Shown here piece after piece: positions 13,265-25,881 of a stretch of DNA of 64,000 bases. The DNA lies in contig VWZS01008178.1 in assembly GCA_013397075.1 (NCBI GenBank), forward strand, positions 684,481 through 748,480, read 5' to 3'. This stretch comes from Rhabdornis inornatus (lineage: Eukaryota > Chordata > Aves > Passeriformes > Rhabdornithidae). The notes beneath the pieces were generated by a model. That model was not told where the DNA came from and searched no databases. It was given only the letters and a program-made list of their open reading frames with translations. Positions within the stretch are counted from its first letter, which is position 1. Each line of letters starts with the position of its first letter. A program made the translations under genes and the position numbers.

Positions 13265-13661
13265 CATTTGTTCCTTGAGAGAAGAGCCTGACCCCTACCT
13301 GGCTACAGCCTCCTTTCAGGTGGTTGTAGAGAGTGAGAAGGTCCCTCTGAGCCTGTTTTTCTCCAGGCCAAACATCCCCAGCTCCCTCAGCTGCTCCTCA
13401 CTGGATTTGCGCTCCAGACCCTTCACCAGCTCATTGACTTTCTATGGACACCCTCTAGCACCNCATTTGTTCCTTGAGAGAAGAGCCTGACCCCTACCTG
13501 GCTACAGCCTCCTTTCAGGTGGTTGTAGAGAGTGAGAAGGTCCCTCTGAGCCTGTTTTTCTCCAGGCCAAACATCCCCAGCTCCCTCAGCTGCTCCTCAC
13601 TGGATTTGCGCTCCAGACCCTTCACCAGCTCATTGACTTTCTATGGACACCCTCTAGCACC
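13265..13661 (+). repeat. Exact 198-bp direct duplication flanking a single N
   Basis: Bases 13265-13462 (starting CATTTGTTCC, ending CTCTAGCACC) recur without any mismatch I can see at 13464-13661, and the only base between them is N at 13463. The second copy runs on into CR1 sequence that should directly follow the first (TCCATGGCATTCTGG). A decayed CR1 with a perfect internal tandem joined by an N is best explained as two contig ends that overlap but were abutted rather than merged. Confidence 0.95.
13463..13463. other. Ambiguous base / contig join (N)
   Basis: A single N sits exactly at the junction of the two 198-bp copies, marking a probable scaffolding join and not an uncertain base call. 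Confidence 0.9.
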
Positions 13662-16600
13662 TCCATGGCATTCTGGTAGTGAGGGGACAAAGCTGACCCC
13701 AAGATCCAAGATGTGATTTCATCAGTGCTGGCAGGGAGAGAGTCACTCCATCACTGAATGGTAATGGCCACCTGCATCCAAAGCTGTAGAAGGAAAACAG
13801 ACAGAGCAAAAGCTACATTAGACAACTTTGATTCCAAGGCACAAGGGTCACAAAAAGTGTCACATATCACTCTTTGTCCATAGAGCTTATGAAGATTCAG
13901 CCTCCATTGACAGAGTCATTAAGAGACAATCCCAATGTGTATTAAAGGAAGTCCACCATTTTCCCTAATAAAATAGACAGAAATAAAAACAGCTTCTGGG
14001 ACATTTTAGTTTATAAGACTATATTAGAGATCCAAAGGGCTTTGCTAGAAGTGCCCAAACCTGTAAACATTTTTGGTGCTTTCTATTTCACTATGAAGAG
14101 GGATACTGTTTCCCTCTGCTGCATCTGATGAAAACAAGAAGAGACAAACACAACCAAAGGATGGAAACAAATTGCAGACCCCGTCCAATAGTTTAAGTTC
14201 TTAAATCATGTAAACTGCAAGTCAGGCATTTCAGTTCAGTTTAGGTCAGAACAAGAAAAAAAAAAGATTCTTTGAGAAAACTCATTTTGTCTGAAAGCAA
14301 AACACTGCCAGCCAGCCATGAGCTGCAAGTTCAAACACCTTTACTAAAAGCCTCTATTCATTTGCAGTTTATTGGATAGCATGAAGCTGCCCATTCTGGT
14401 TACATCTGCTTTTTTTTAAATTCCTGGAAGAGTGAAATATAAGAAGATTAATCCTATGCAGTATAAATTCATTAGGTAAATTTCAGATGATGAATCAAAT
14501 TGATTACTTTGCATAAACATTTCTTATGAAACATGAGAGGGCATCATATTTAATAAAAATCACAAACAAGTGGAGACTGATTGCCCTGCAAACAAAAGCA
14601 ATACAAAATAAACACCTTCATAAGCTACAGTTTCACCACTTACCTCCACAAGATATTCATACATTCAACCCATTTATAACAGCAAACAGGGTCTGGGTTT
14701 TACCATTTTGAAATTATTACTCCCTTAAGAGAGAGACAATATGAAACTTTATGGTAACTTCTCCTCTACTTAATACTGCACATAAATTATTGTCAGGTCA
14801 CAGGGAGCAAATAAGCAGAGTAAGTCCCGTTTTCTTTCCATTCCTTCTGGTCTCCTTTTTATTTTTTTTATTACTGCTCCTTTTGAAAATTATATTCCAT
14901 GAGAACATTTCCTTCCACATTAGAATATAATCACTATTTTGGGGAAAAAATGAGCTGTAGGTCAGATTTTATTGCTGCCTGTTAAGAGACTGGTCACTGG
15001 TATAGAAGAGCATAAAATCAGCTATACTGCAGAATCAGTACAGCACTGAACCAAATGAAAATAAATTATCTGAGAAATAAGTGCACAGTTTGTTGGAGCA
15101 ACACAGAGCTTTACCGTAAAAACCTCTTTTTCACACAGGTGAAAGCCTGAGAACAGTCAATCCATTGGGGACCACCATGCAAGGCTGCCCAGAGCTGGCA
15201 CAGCACTGGAGAAGGGAGAAACTTATCCTCAACTCCCTCACTGTAAATATAAAATCTAATATAGTCAGTGTCTATAGGAGATAGTCTTTTCTCCTGGAGT
15301 GATGCAGAGCACAGGGGTCAGCACCCAACATCACCTGGAGCTGTTTAGCCTTTGGAATTTTAATAAATCATTGTACATGACAAACACATTTCAAAGCAAA
15401 AATACAAATTAGCAGAGAAAGGGGTGCTAAGTGCAAGGATCTATCACCTCTGGCTAAGGAGTTTGCTGAGTCACATATCAGAGGCTGGAAGAATGTGCTG
15501 GGAAATATCATCCTGCATTTCTTGCCTCTACTATAGCCCACTCTCAGAGAGTACTGAAAAAGATGAACCTCTGCTCTGACCTACAGCTATTTAACAGTTG
15601 GTCATTCTCAGTCTAATCTAAGCTAAAAACGTGTTTCATATTTTTCATCAGATACAAGCAGAAGCTTGAGTGTAAATAACAATGTGTGTCTGATGAAATG
15701 TGGTCTAGGGAGAACTCCAGAAAATCAGTCAGTGAAGGAGAATGAAGAGGAAAAGGTTGGGCAAAGAAAAGTTGGAAGCTATCGGATGCAGAACACACCT
15801 AATTATCACTAATTACAAATGTCATAGAGGCAAATGTAAGCTCACACCACTTGCTGAAAACAAGTACTGATACCACCCTTAACCTGTTAGTGCTGTGCAT
15901 CTTTTTTACGGACACGGTCTGACAGTTTGCTGAGAAGAAAGTGGTTTTTCCTTCACTGACACAACCAGCCCAACAACAGAGCTTTATGGAGAGACAGCAA
16001 AGACATGTTCTTGTCAGAGACTGCACTTCACAAAGGTCTTCGAGAGACTAGGATTCTTAAAACCTTGCTTTTCCCATGATTGCTCTACACTGTGTGGTTT
16101 TTACCTTATGGAGAAGATTCTTGAATGTGAGAGCTCAAGGGTTTAGCTCAATTTTTCCAATTGTGTTAATAGAGAACAGCCCAGGGTACCAAATTAATAC
16201 TGAGTCGAGAGAATAATTAGTGCAAATCTTCATGTGTGTCCCCATCAACCCAGAGTGTTTTACAATTCACAGACACATCACAGAGCACATCAATGGCTAA
16301 CAAAATCTCCAGAGGTACTTTAATGATTTACACCAGCTAGCCTGTAGTTTCTCAGCTTTGGCCTTTTGCTTTTCGAATGAGCAAGATTTTCCCAGAGGAA
16401 AGGAAGCAGGAAATAAAAGTAGGAATTTAGGAGGTGAAGAGAAAGAAGGTATATTGGAATCCTTCTGTCAGAAAGAGAAAAAACTCAGCAAAGCTCTCAG
16501 AGTATCCATGAGGATCCACAGGCTGAACTGCACCAATCTGCAGCTTGTGTTCAAAGAGGGTCGAGCTCCAGGATTGTTATTTTGCCCATCTTGCTGTGCT

Positions 16601-16849
16601 GTCTGTATTTTATTGTTCAATCAACAACCTGTTTCTCTTTTTCCTGTTATTGTATCCTCCTTTTTCCTTATTATTAAATCTGCCTCTCATAAATCCACCC
16701 ATGAACATACAATATTCTGAAATGGCATCATCTATCTTACCAAAAGGATGGAATTCTACCATTTGAATTAAAATGAGGAAAAATAACATGGATTCTATAT
16801 TTTCAGGCTGAGTTACTGCTTTAATCCATCATGCTGGCTACAGTGGTAA

Positions 16850-17000
16850 ATGATGGCCCAGAACTCCTGGAGACCACTTGATTAGCTTTTAATTACCCAT
16901 CACACTGATGCTGTGATAAGAGACATCACAGGTTCTTGATTTTTACACAAATTGCATGAATGGCTGTGATTAACATAAATGCTGTGAGATTAATATGAGT
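16850..17000. promoter_or_regulatory. Candidate conserved noncoding element
   Basis: About 150 bases carrying GATTAGCTTTTAATTACCCATC, an octamer-like TTGCATGAAT and GTGATTAACATAAATG, with no repeat signature. The density of homeodomain and POU-like cores suggests an enhancer, but this is composition-based inference only. Confidence 0.15.
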
Positions 17001-19272
17001 GGTTTTGGAAGAGATTATGATGATATCTTCTCAAATAGAAGCAAGAGCAAGCCATGCTTTGTGGGTTTAATTACAATTTTTCTTCCTACCCCTCAAAATT
17101 TTAGTGCTAGTGCCAGATAATGTATTGCCTTGCATGTTCTTACAGCTATTTGCATTTGTAGTAGGCACTTTACAGCTGGTTTTCAGGGGAGAAGTGGCTG
17201 CATCACAAGAAGATGCTGGAGAGTCAGCTTCAAAATGTGCATAGCTGATATGAATATTCCACAATAATGTTGTCCTTCTTTTGCCTCAGGAGACAAGTTC
17301 TGCAGGATAATCTGCAAAAGATAAATACCACAAATGGACAGGCATGCAAAACTATACAGAAAGAAAGGAAAAAAATTATGACAACTTCTTGTCAAACCAA
17401 GTGGCATTATTAGTTATTAACTACAGACCTCACAGTGGTGGGAATTCTGTCGAGGAAGGCAGAAGCAGGAATAAGGAAAGGAAATACTGCCTTGCCCAGC
17501 CATAAATACACAAACAAAAGTAAGCAGATGTTATTTTTTTATTTCTTCCCCAGGTGCCACACTTTTTGACAGTGCTGAGATTAACAACCTCAGTCTCAAA
17601 ACATGTGGTCAGCCTTTGCACTCAAAATAACATGTTCTGGTTTCATTCCCTGGTAGGTCTTGATAAGGCTTCTGCAGAATTTTTGATGCAGAGCATTATC
17701 ACGCTGCTGTGGTATTGATTGATCCACTGTGATACAGGCAGGAGGTGCTCACACAGGTTTGAAATCCCCTGCATGAGCTTGCAAATGGTACCCCAAAGCA
17801 AGATTTATGCTACTGAGACGGGAAGAATTAAAGCAAAGTTCACAGGGATTTTAGAGATGTAATTCCAGCTCCTAAATTCTCATATTTTAAAACATATGCA
17901 TAAAAACCGCATATATTATTTATATTTATTGTTCATAAATACTGTGTCACTGGGGATTTCCCAGTGATTTAGGGGGAAAAGCTAATCTTCCTGCTTTCCA
18001 TAACACAGCTGTCAGGTTTCTCAGGCTATGTACCACAACACATTTCAGGATCACTCTTAATTGGCGCCTGAGAGAGAGCTGGAGTAACTCGATTTGATAC
18101 TGCTCTTTGCCAGCAGACAGCACAGAGCACCCTGTGAGCTCAGAGAAGAGATTTGTACTGGCTGAAACCACCAGCTCAGGGCAGCTGCTGTACATCAGAG
18201 CACAATACCACATCCAAGAAAGGGGGCACAACCGAGTGAAAATTCAGACAGAAACAGACCATGCAGGTTGCAGAAGACAATTTATTTGAAGTTTTTTGTC
18301 CTAGAAGTTGCAGACAGTGATCACTGTGACATTTGACTTATACAGCATCATCTTGGCTTAGTCACTGACTGAACAGTACTGCATTTCCATTAATTCAATC
18401 ACTGAATTGGTTTTCTCTAGACCAAATTTTTTTATTATTATTGCAAATTGATCTATACTCCCAGCTCTCTTATTTTGTCAGAGCCCACACTGTGATAACA
18501 GCAACCATGAAAGTGCAAGTGCTGCTCATTACAGAAGAATGTGAGTAGGACCTAAATTATTCCCCCATATTAGTCATGTATTAATTTCCATTAGTTACTA
18601 ATTACCACTATTTAGCATCTTTGGGCTCATGCAAAGAGGCAGCATGAAGTTCCTAAATCTCCTATATAACCTGGCATGTGAAAGGAGCCCTGCTGTAACT
18701 CTGCTCTGACTTAGAGCTGCTGGGAAATATTACAGTCTGTGACTTCAGCGTCAGGAAATACCAGGACATCAAATTCTGAATGTTTTTATAAAACTCTCCT
18801 AGGAAAAAAAAAAAAAGTGCTCCAATGAACTACATTCTCCCTCATCCTTTTTAGATTTGAACTTTGCTCTGTTCCAAAGTAGTTCTGTGATAGTACTCAG
18901 CAGCAGGTACACGTCCTACACATGACTGGGATAAAAGATGCCCAAGGAAAAGGAAAATTATATGCTATTTTCCAAATCTGTTGCAGATCCAGTCAAACTC
19001 TCCCTGGACACTAAACCAGCCAGAATTACCGTGAATAGGTTAACCTATCTATAAACTAAGTATGTTCTGCTTTTCAGTGGGAAGGATTGATAAGACTGTC
19101 CCCTTGGAAAAGCAGCCTGTAATGGATGTGATGCAGAGCACAAGTACAAACTCCACAGAATAATCAACAGCATAAGAGATAAGAAGCAACTGATTATGCA
19201 GCTCTTCTACAAAAAGGATTTGGGGTTTCTAGAGGATCACAAAGTAAAGAGAAGCCAATGCCAAACTGCTTT

Positions 19273-19309
19273 AAAAAGAGAAAAAAGAAAAAAGAAAAAA
19301 GAAAAAAAA
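19273..19309 (+). repeat. Purine tract, (GAAAAAA)n
   Basis: GA-flanked units of GAAAAAA repeated about three to four times within an uninterrupted A/G tract. It accounts for the lysine-rich open frame at 19196-19573, which is therefore a low-complexity artefact. Confidence 0.9.
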
Positions 19310-20289
19310 CATAAAATAACTTCTGAAATACAAACAGAATTTCTTCTTTGCAACTCAAAGTTGACCAAATCACTAAGAAAACACTCTTCTGCTTTGAGCA
19401 TCACAGTTCAAGGAAAGCATGGATCAAAGAGAGTAGAGAAAAACAACAAGAGCTCTAGAAAATGTGACCTATGGGAAAGACTTGGGGCTCAGTTCAGTGG
19501 GAAAAACGAGACCAAGAAAACAAACAACAACAACATAAAAGAGATACACAAAAAAAAAAGTAAAGGACAGTAATAAGGTGTTCTTCATGCCTGCTGTACC
19601 TAGGAGATAGATATTCAAAAGCTGGAATAGATGGTAAGGAGGGGTTTGGGCTGTCATCATTAGAGATTTCTAAGAAAATGGTAGCTAAGTTTCGCCCTGC
19701 ACCAGAGAAAACACATCATTTGGCTTCAATAAGCACATGCCCATTTTGTCCAGCAGAGCCATCATCCCTCAGAGCCAAAGCAGACAGAGCAAACCACTCC
19801 AGTCTTGTGTCAGATAAAGGCTGCTGCCTATTTGTAAAGTTTGCTCCAAAACTGCTAATTAACCTGCATTTGTGAAACACTTCAAGATGCTCTAAAAATT
19901 GAAGGTGGGCTTGGAGCATGGAGGAATGCAGATAGAACAAAGAGAAAAGCAAAAGAGAACAAAGCCAAATAGCAGGTTGAGTTATGCTCCTGTGAGTTGT
20001 GCTGGAAATCCAGGGCAGTTTTGTAGGGGGTGGGGGTCACACAGGTGCAATTAACAGGAAAAAAAATCACCTTTTCTGTTGCACAGACATGTTAAGGTTG
20101 TCATTTGCATGATTAGTATCCAGCTGCTCTTGCCCAATCCAAGTCTTTACTGGACAAAGGAAGCAGCCTCCACATGAGGTGCCTCAGTGTTCCAGCTGCA
20201 GGATCCAATTATCGATCATAGAGGGAAGAAAGTTGTTGGGTTGTAGTAGGGCAGAGAACTAGAAACAAAATTGCCTTTTAAACAAGAGG

Positions 20290-20643
20290 TTCAAGGTGTA
20301 TCTAAACTGGGTTATGATGTTCTAATACATATTGTTTCTGGTCCAGCTGAAGGAGAGGTGGTCCTTCAAGATTTTTTTTCTGTGGAGAGACAGCTCTCAC
20401 AGTCTGCTACTCATATACCTCAGAGTATTTCAGGACAGATAATTTGTGAATTCATCTTCTGCTTCTTTTTTTATGAGTTTCATTCCATTCTTCATAGTGA
20501 CACATTGCTACCACCACAGCATATTTTCCAGTTACTTTTACAATACCAGCCAGAACTTCTGCTTGATATCCAATTCCATCTGCCACACCTTCACGTAGGT
20601 TTGCTCTCCTTAAATCCCTCTTTCCCTGTGAATTCCTGTGCAA
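20290..20643 (-). pseudogene. Possible decayed coding sequence of unknown origin
   Basis: On the minus strand one frame reads protein-like text across about 118 codons with a few stops. An open part at 20643-20452 includes GIGYQAEVLAGIVKVTGKYA and then AMCHYEEWNETHKK. After a TGA at 20452 the same frame resumes with VRAVSPQKKNLEGPP and LDQKQYVLEHHNP (20400 to about 20305). Hydrophobic and polar residues alternate as in beta strands, unlike most nearby chance frames. There is no convincing start codon (the open part begins at TTG), no poly(A) tail and no family that I recognise. It may be a decayed processed pseudogene, an old transposon ORF or chance. Confidence 0.2.
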
Positions 20644-21754
20644 AGATCATCATCTTCAGTGACCAGCTATCAAAGAGGTATCTAAGGTCCATAAAATGAA
20701 AACCATCCAGTTTTTAATCCCTGCAGGGTGCCGGCATTTTGTAGATAGCACCAGGAGCAGCCCACCCATGGTACCATCAGCTGAGAGCTGCAGGTTTCTA
20801 TCTCATGGGCCACTGCAGGCTTTTCTTCTCATGGGGCTCTGCTGTCATTAATTAGGTGACTGCAAACTGGGGCTGCTCTTTGCACACCCAACACCTGGAC
20901 ACCCCCTCTCCAGCCACCAGCACACCCTGTGATGGGGCCACCACATGTGTCTGCATGTCACTTTCCTATTTCTCACTCACTCTGTGACTAAAGAGCTGCA
21001 CAGAAAATCTACCTGCTTTAAGTGAAAACAAGAATACAGGGGATTATTTTACCATATAAGAACACACCAGCCCAAATTATTACAGAGTTCATGCAATTGG
21101 TCAGGAACAAAGCAGGAGCAGGCTGTAAATCACCCCTGAATTGGAAGTGGCTCTGTGCCTCAGAAAGCAGCCATACAGATGGCATTGTATACTTATCACC
21201 ACTCTCATGAAAAAATTCAGGCATCAGCCAAGGATATCCGTCTATGGCACGTATTTCCCAAAGCCTCCCCTCACAGTCAGTGAAAAACTCACTTTTACCT
21301 CACTCCAACTCAGATGGTCATGGGAATTTAGAGGTTGAATCTGCTTAGAGATTAGAACACGAATTGGTGTGCAAGCATATACACGCATCTAATTTCTGAA
21401 TATATTGGTTGTACTGAGAACAGTCTAAAGATCGCAGAAGTTGAGCAAAACTTTCCCTCTTGTTATTCCTTCTTCAGCCAGGTGACACTTAAGGGGAAAA
21501 AAAAATAATGAGAAAGCTGTTGTTCTTGAAACACAGAAATAAAATTCCTGTGGAAATTAAAATATCAACTATGTTTACGAATTATTAAAGTCCATACCAT
21601 AGCACCACATGCCCAAAGTGATGAAAAGAAGACTAAATATAATTCTTTTACACTGGCATGTCTTAACTTTTTGAGACATTGATTTTAAAAATTGAGCAGC
21701 TTTAAATGTGTGTGCATACAAGTAAAGTGGAAGTTCTGTGTGGTTCCTTACTTT

Positions 21755-21798
21755 AAAAAAAAAAAAGAAAAGAAAAGAAAAAAGAAAAAGAAAAAAAG
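21755..21798 (+). repeat. A-rich purine tract
   Basis: Forty-four bases of A with interspersed single G (AAAAG and AAAAAG units). It is low-complexity sequence, with no retroposon body recognisable upstream. Confidence 0.9.
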
Positions 21799-24700
21799 TA
21801 TGTTCAGTAAGCCTTTTAAGATGCCTGGGTGCATTTTTATAATTCTACATAGTCTGAAGTATTTTGTTTCAGGATTTGGCACCACTTCTACATCTCTGTA
21901 GCAGTGTACTTTCTCTTCACAACTTTTTCTGTGCACTCCCTCTCCCCATGTTACCACAAATGAGACCAACAGAAGTGCTGAACCCTGCTTTGAACACAAG
22001 AAAGGAAAATAAAGGAAAATACTGCTGGAATATCCTTTCTGAGAATGCTGCGGCTTGTAATCCTCATTATCTTTGCTTCCAAAGGACCCCAGGTCTGCTC
22101 TTGAGGGCACATGAAAATCCCATTGGGGATGGGATGGCCCTTACAGGGTTTCAGAGATTCAGGGGGTGTGTTTGCACATAGGGATTGAGATGATCTGAAG
22201 GAAATGTGGGAAGAAGGAATCAGACAGAAGAATGGATCAGAAGGATATCAGTTTTGCAGACAGCTATTTTTGTGTCCAAAAAGGCTTCTCCTAGTTTGTT
22301 AGTGTTATTTCTTGTCTTAATTTTGTTGGATTTTTTATGTATCTGATAAGCTGCCTACATCCAGGAACAGATGCTCCATTAATATGCATGTAGAAATTTG
22401 GAATGAATAAATAAGTAAATTGTCACCTATTATCATCCCAAACTGCAATGCCTGACATGTTTATCCGCTTAAATATAACATTAAACACATACTGCAAATT
22501 TTCTTATTTCAAATAAAATCAACCTTTGAAATAGTATTTAAAAAAAAAAATAGAAAGAAAAACAGAAAAACCCTCTTGTTTACTCCTGATTCTTCTTTTG
22601 GCTTGGGTTCCAAGAAGCAATTTCTTCATCCCCAAGGGATGCCACTTCTGCAGCACATTGCAAAAACAAAATCCTACCCCCACATAACAAAAACCAAGAA
22701 CACAAGCAGACTCACACTTCAGAATTGCCACTCTCAGCATTCAGCCTGTGCAAGCTTTCCCTCATTATTAGAGACATTAGTGATTGCTGATACACATGGA
22801 TGCAATTAAGAGGGGAGCAAAGAAAGGATTCACAAACCAGCAAATGAGCTTTGTATTTGGAGAGGGAGTAAAAGCTGAATCATTTATTCATTTTTCTGTT
22901 TTAGCAGTGAAAGGAGGGTATAGACTCATCACTATGAAGCATCTTGCAGCAAAGCTTGTAACATAGATATAAAGAGGATTAAAGAGGGAGATTTCTTTTA
23001 TGCTTTGTGCTCTTTTTTTATAGCATTTATGTCTGCTTTCCAAAAAGTGAGGACTATGTTTTCATTTGGATCTCTATAACAATGTTGTTGACAGAGAGGG
23101 CAAAATTCTATAGACACTGAAGTCATCAGAAACTACTGATAGAAATAACTTAGTGCAATTTTTTTTTATATTTTTATCTTAACCCAAGAGACTTTGATGA
23201 TTTTCAGCCAAATTTTCACTTAAATAATTTAATTTCCTGATAACCTATTTTTAATCTATAAACAGCATCTATGTTCCCTCTTTCGGAGACTTTCCATTTG
23301 CATGCATTTCCGGCAGAAAATGTAAGACTCTCACTGGGAATTGCCACATAATGAATAAATGCCAAAGCTGAGCTGAGATCCTGAGTTTACCTCCAAAGCT
23401 TCATGCTTTCCAGGGACTTTGATATCATTCTGATTTTACTTGGGACTCCAGAGGAAGCCTCAAATAGAATTAATTTAAGACAAGAGATTCTGCCCTATGT
23501 GCTACCCAGGGGATTCAGGATGGTTACTGAGATCACAAGGCAGTCATGAATACACCCTGAATGTGAACAAATACTGTCCAAATGGCCTACCTGGACCAGA
23601 CTAACTGCTATATTGGCGTTAAAGCTGTGCTTTCCCTGCTGAAAATTGAGAGATCCCCATTTGTTTTGTGGAACCCTGGACAAAAGGAGGTTTGTAGGAA
23701 AGCAGGAAATTATATAAGCCTGAATTCTCCTTTGCTTTCCCTTGCAAGCAGCTCACAGGATGCTGCTAGCTATAGGAATGAGCATCTGTAGCACCTCAAA
23801 CACATGAAGTAGACTGGAGAGATTCAGTGCACCTCAGCTCAGACACTGTGGTAGGAGCACAGGATGACTGGTTTAGTGATAGATGTCAATAATTACACTG
23901 TCTGGAGGATATTCTCTACACTTTAGGAACAGTGTGTACTCAGGAAGATGAACTGCTCTTTTCAGGAGCAGTAAACAGCCCTTTTTCAAATCCTTTTCTT
24001 TAAATGAAGTGCTGACAAAGATTCAAAGCTACTATTTGAGTGTGCCCTTCATAGCCCCTTATTGAGAGGTGCAATTTGTACACCTGCCCTTAAGATGGAG
24101 GTGAATAAACTGAGAGTGAAATCTAGACTAATTTTACAAGTTACAGCTCGTAACTTAAATCTAAGCACATGAGCAGTCCCATTGAGTTCAAAATGCTTAG
24201 CCCAGTAAGATTCTGTTTTGTCTTAGTCATACTGAAATATTGTTCTGTCACATTTTGAGTTAGTGCTGCAAACTGGTGGATGATCATAGGCAATTTCCAC
24301 AGCACAGGCAATCTGACTCAACTCTTGCAAGGCTTGCAAACATCAGGAGGGAATACCAAGAAGTGTTTCCTTCCCAAATTTCTCAAGATTTCTTGAAAAT
24401 GTTCAAACACCAGTGGCTTTCATGAACACAAAAGCTTGATTTTAAAACCGGTTGTGTCAAAAGGAGCCCTTTGGTGGCTGTCAAGGGACCTTATGTCCCT
24501 ACCCTAAATTTTAGGGTCTCCAACTTCAGTAATCCTATAAAATCTAAGTCTCCTATCAGATCCATTGGGATCTGAACATTTTTACCACAGTGCTGCCTGA
24601 AAAAAATCCTGTGGGACACCAGGACTTTGTACAGAGTTATTTACCAGAGGATTTGGTTTTATTATCAACAGAAATCTGCAGTATTTCATGGTTTGCTTCC

Positions 24701-24989
24701 ATAGCAGCTAGGAATAGCCATGAATAAATCATGAAGATGCTTAGGAGTGTTCATATATCTGAATTACAACATGTTTCCTACACTAATTAAGAAATATTCA
24801 TCCAATTTACCTAGACTCTGTCACATATTCCATATTGGTCATGTCAGCATTATACTTATTTTCTTCCTGAACCCACTCAATATTGACAAACTAGTTTGCA
24901 GGCATATGTATTGCCCAGCCTCCCTACCAGCCCCTAAATGAAAAGGAAGTAATCCTCCAGAGGAGTTTTCACTATGGATTTGCATCTCT

Positions 24990-25215
24990 CCTCAGATTAT
25001 TAGATCTTCTTCAACCCCAGTTCATAATATCTAATTACCCTGTGGCCTGTTCTCAATTATTTAAAGCCCAGCTCTCACTTATTGAATTTTACAGTTTAAT
25101 GTTAATAGATCAGAGGTTAACTGGCTCAACATTAGAAAAGGAGTCACTGGCCCAGTAATACAAAAGGAGTCAGGATTATGTTGAGCTCCTCAGTATTATT
25201 AATTGAGCTTTAAAG
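24990..25215. promoter_or_regulatory. Candidate conserved noncoding element
   Basis: A dense series of AT-rich homeodomain-like cores in otherwise complex sequence: ATCTAATTACC, CTCAATTATTTAA, GTTAATGTTAATAG, GGTTAACTGG and TATTATTAATTGAG. No transposon signature or coding frame explains it. Conservation could not be tested here. Confidence 0.2.
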
Positions 25216-25626
25216 AGGGAACAGAGAACAGCACATGTCAGCCACAGCAGGGTTTGAAGGAGAAAGTCAATATTTACAGACAGGAGTGTCTTCTACCTGA
25301 ACTGCAGACAATTCTGAGCAGCTGGGGCATGATAAAGTCAGCTTCAGACTTCTCTGGAACAGACCAGAGCAAAGGAAGAGATATCAAAAAGGCAATACTT
25401 CACTCAATTAAACCTGAATACTCGGAACACTAAAGTAGATACAATATTATTAGATGACTGTTCCAACTGACTGGGCAGGAATGGTACAGGGTTATCATCA
25501 GACACAAAAGATACAGGGTTGACTCCCCATTTCTCATCTGTTTTCCACCCCATTTTGAATGTGTTAAGGATATGGTGGTGGTAATACTGTAGGCTTTTAA
25601 GGATCCAAAGAAATATGGGGAAAGAT

Positions 25627-25690
25627 GACTTTATTTTTATTAGACTAGCTGATGTAGTCGGAAAAAGCATAAAAAGCTTTTGATCATCTG
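25627..25690. mobile_element. Possible ancient amniote interspersed repeat fragment
   Basis: The stretch TTTATTTTTATTAGACTAGC, then TGGTCGGAAAAAG-like text and AAAAAGCTTTTGATC resembles an old vertebrate repeat whose copies read TTTATTAGACCAACTA, then GGAAAAA, then GCAAGCTTTTGG. The match rests on memory of that family's general shape. No boundaries or target-site duplications are visible and the class is uncertain. Confidence 0.25.
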
Positions 25691-25850
25691 TTAGGTACCT
25701 ATGGGGTAAATGGGCTGCATGCCATGGTATGAGAGGGGAAGACAAACCAGACAGCCAGCAGCTTTGATCTTCCAGATAATGGTAAAGTAAAATCCCAGTC
25801 CCACTACCTCGGGTGCTTTATGAAACGTTCAGACCTGGGTTTTTTCTTAC

Positions 25851-25881
25851 TTTTTTTCTTTTTTTTTTTTCTTTTTCTTTT
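25851..25881 (-). repeat. T-rich tract
   Basis: About thirty T residues interrupted by single C. Read on the minus strand this is an A-rich tail, but no retroposon body is recognisable next to it. Confidence 0.85.

Larger units (their letters stand above)
13008..13740 (-). mobile_element. CR1 LINE 3' fragment (inverted) interrupted by an assembly duplication
   Basis: Read on the minus strand, this is the 3' end of an avian CR1. The plus strand opens with TCATAGAATCATTTGGGTTGG, the complement of the usual CR1 terminus. It continues through typical blocks such as AAGATCATCAAGTCCAA, GGGATGGTGACTCCACCA, TTTCAGGTGGTTGTAGAGAG and CTTTTCTCCAGGC-like text, then TGGTAGTGAGGGG near 13674. The element is 5'-truncated, as is normal for CR1, and has no intact ORF. 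Its middle, 13265-13462, is repeated exactly at 13464-13661, so the apparent length is inflated by 199 bases. The frame of about 60 codons seen twice here is a chance frame antisense to the LINE. Confidence 0.95.
13741..20269. other. Single-copy DNA, no gene seen
   Basis: No transposon or gene signature identified. The 13740-13790 part may hold a little more decayed CR1. A TAATTA-rich patch is at 16850-17000, and a lysine-coding A-rich tract is at 19273-19309. Open frames such as 16358-16720 (+) have ordinary AT-rich composition, no domain and overlapping rival frames. Confidence 0.55.
20720..25626. other. Single-copy DNA, no gene seen
   Basis: No gene or recognised transposon. Contains an A/G tract at 21755-21798, an A10 run near 22541 and a TAATTA-rich patch at 24990-25215. 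All open frames are under about 125 codons and without motifs. Confidence 0.55.

Noticed and set aside
13275..13716. Two nearly identical plus-strand open frames suggesting a duplicated small gene
   Set aside because: They are the same chance frame antisense to a CR1, present twice only because of the 198-bp duplication around the N.
16540..16700. Pyrimidine-rich stretch with TATTTTATTG and CTTATTATTAAATC that looked LTR-like
   Set aside because: No TG...CA ends, no target-site duplication and no second copy in the window.
19196..19573. Lysine-rich 125-codon open frame
   Set aside because: Its composition comes from the GAAAAAA purine tract and AT bias; there is no domain or conserved motif.
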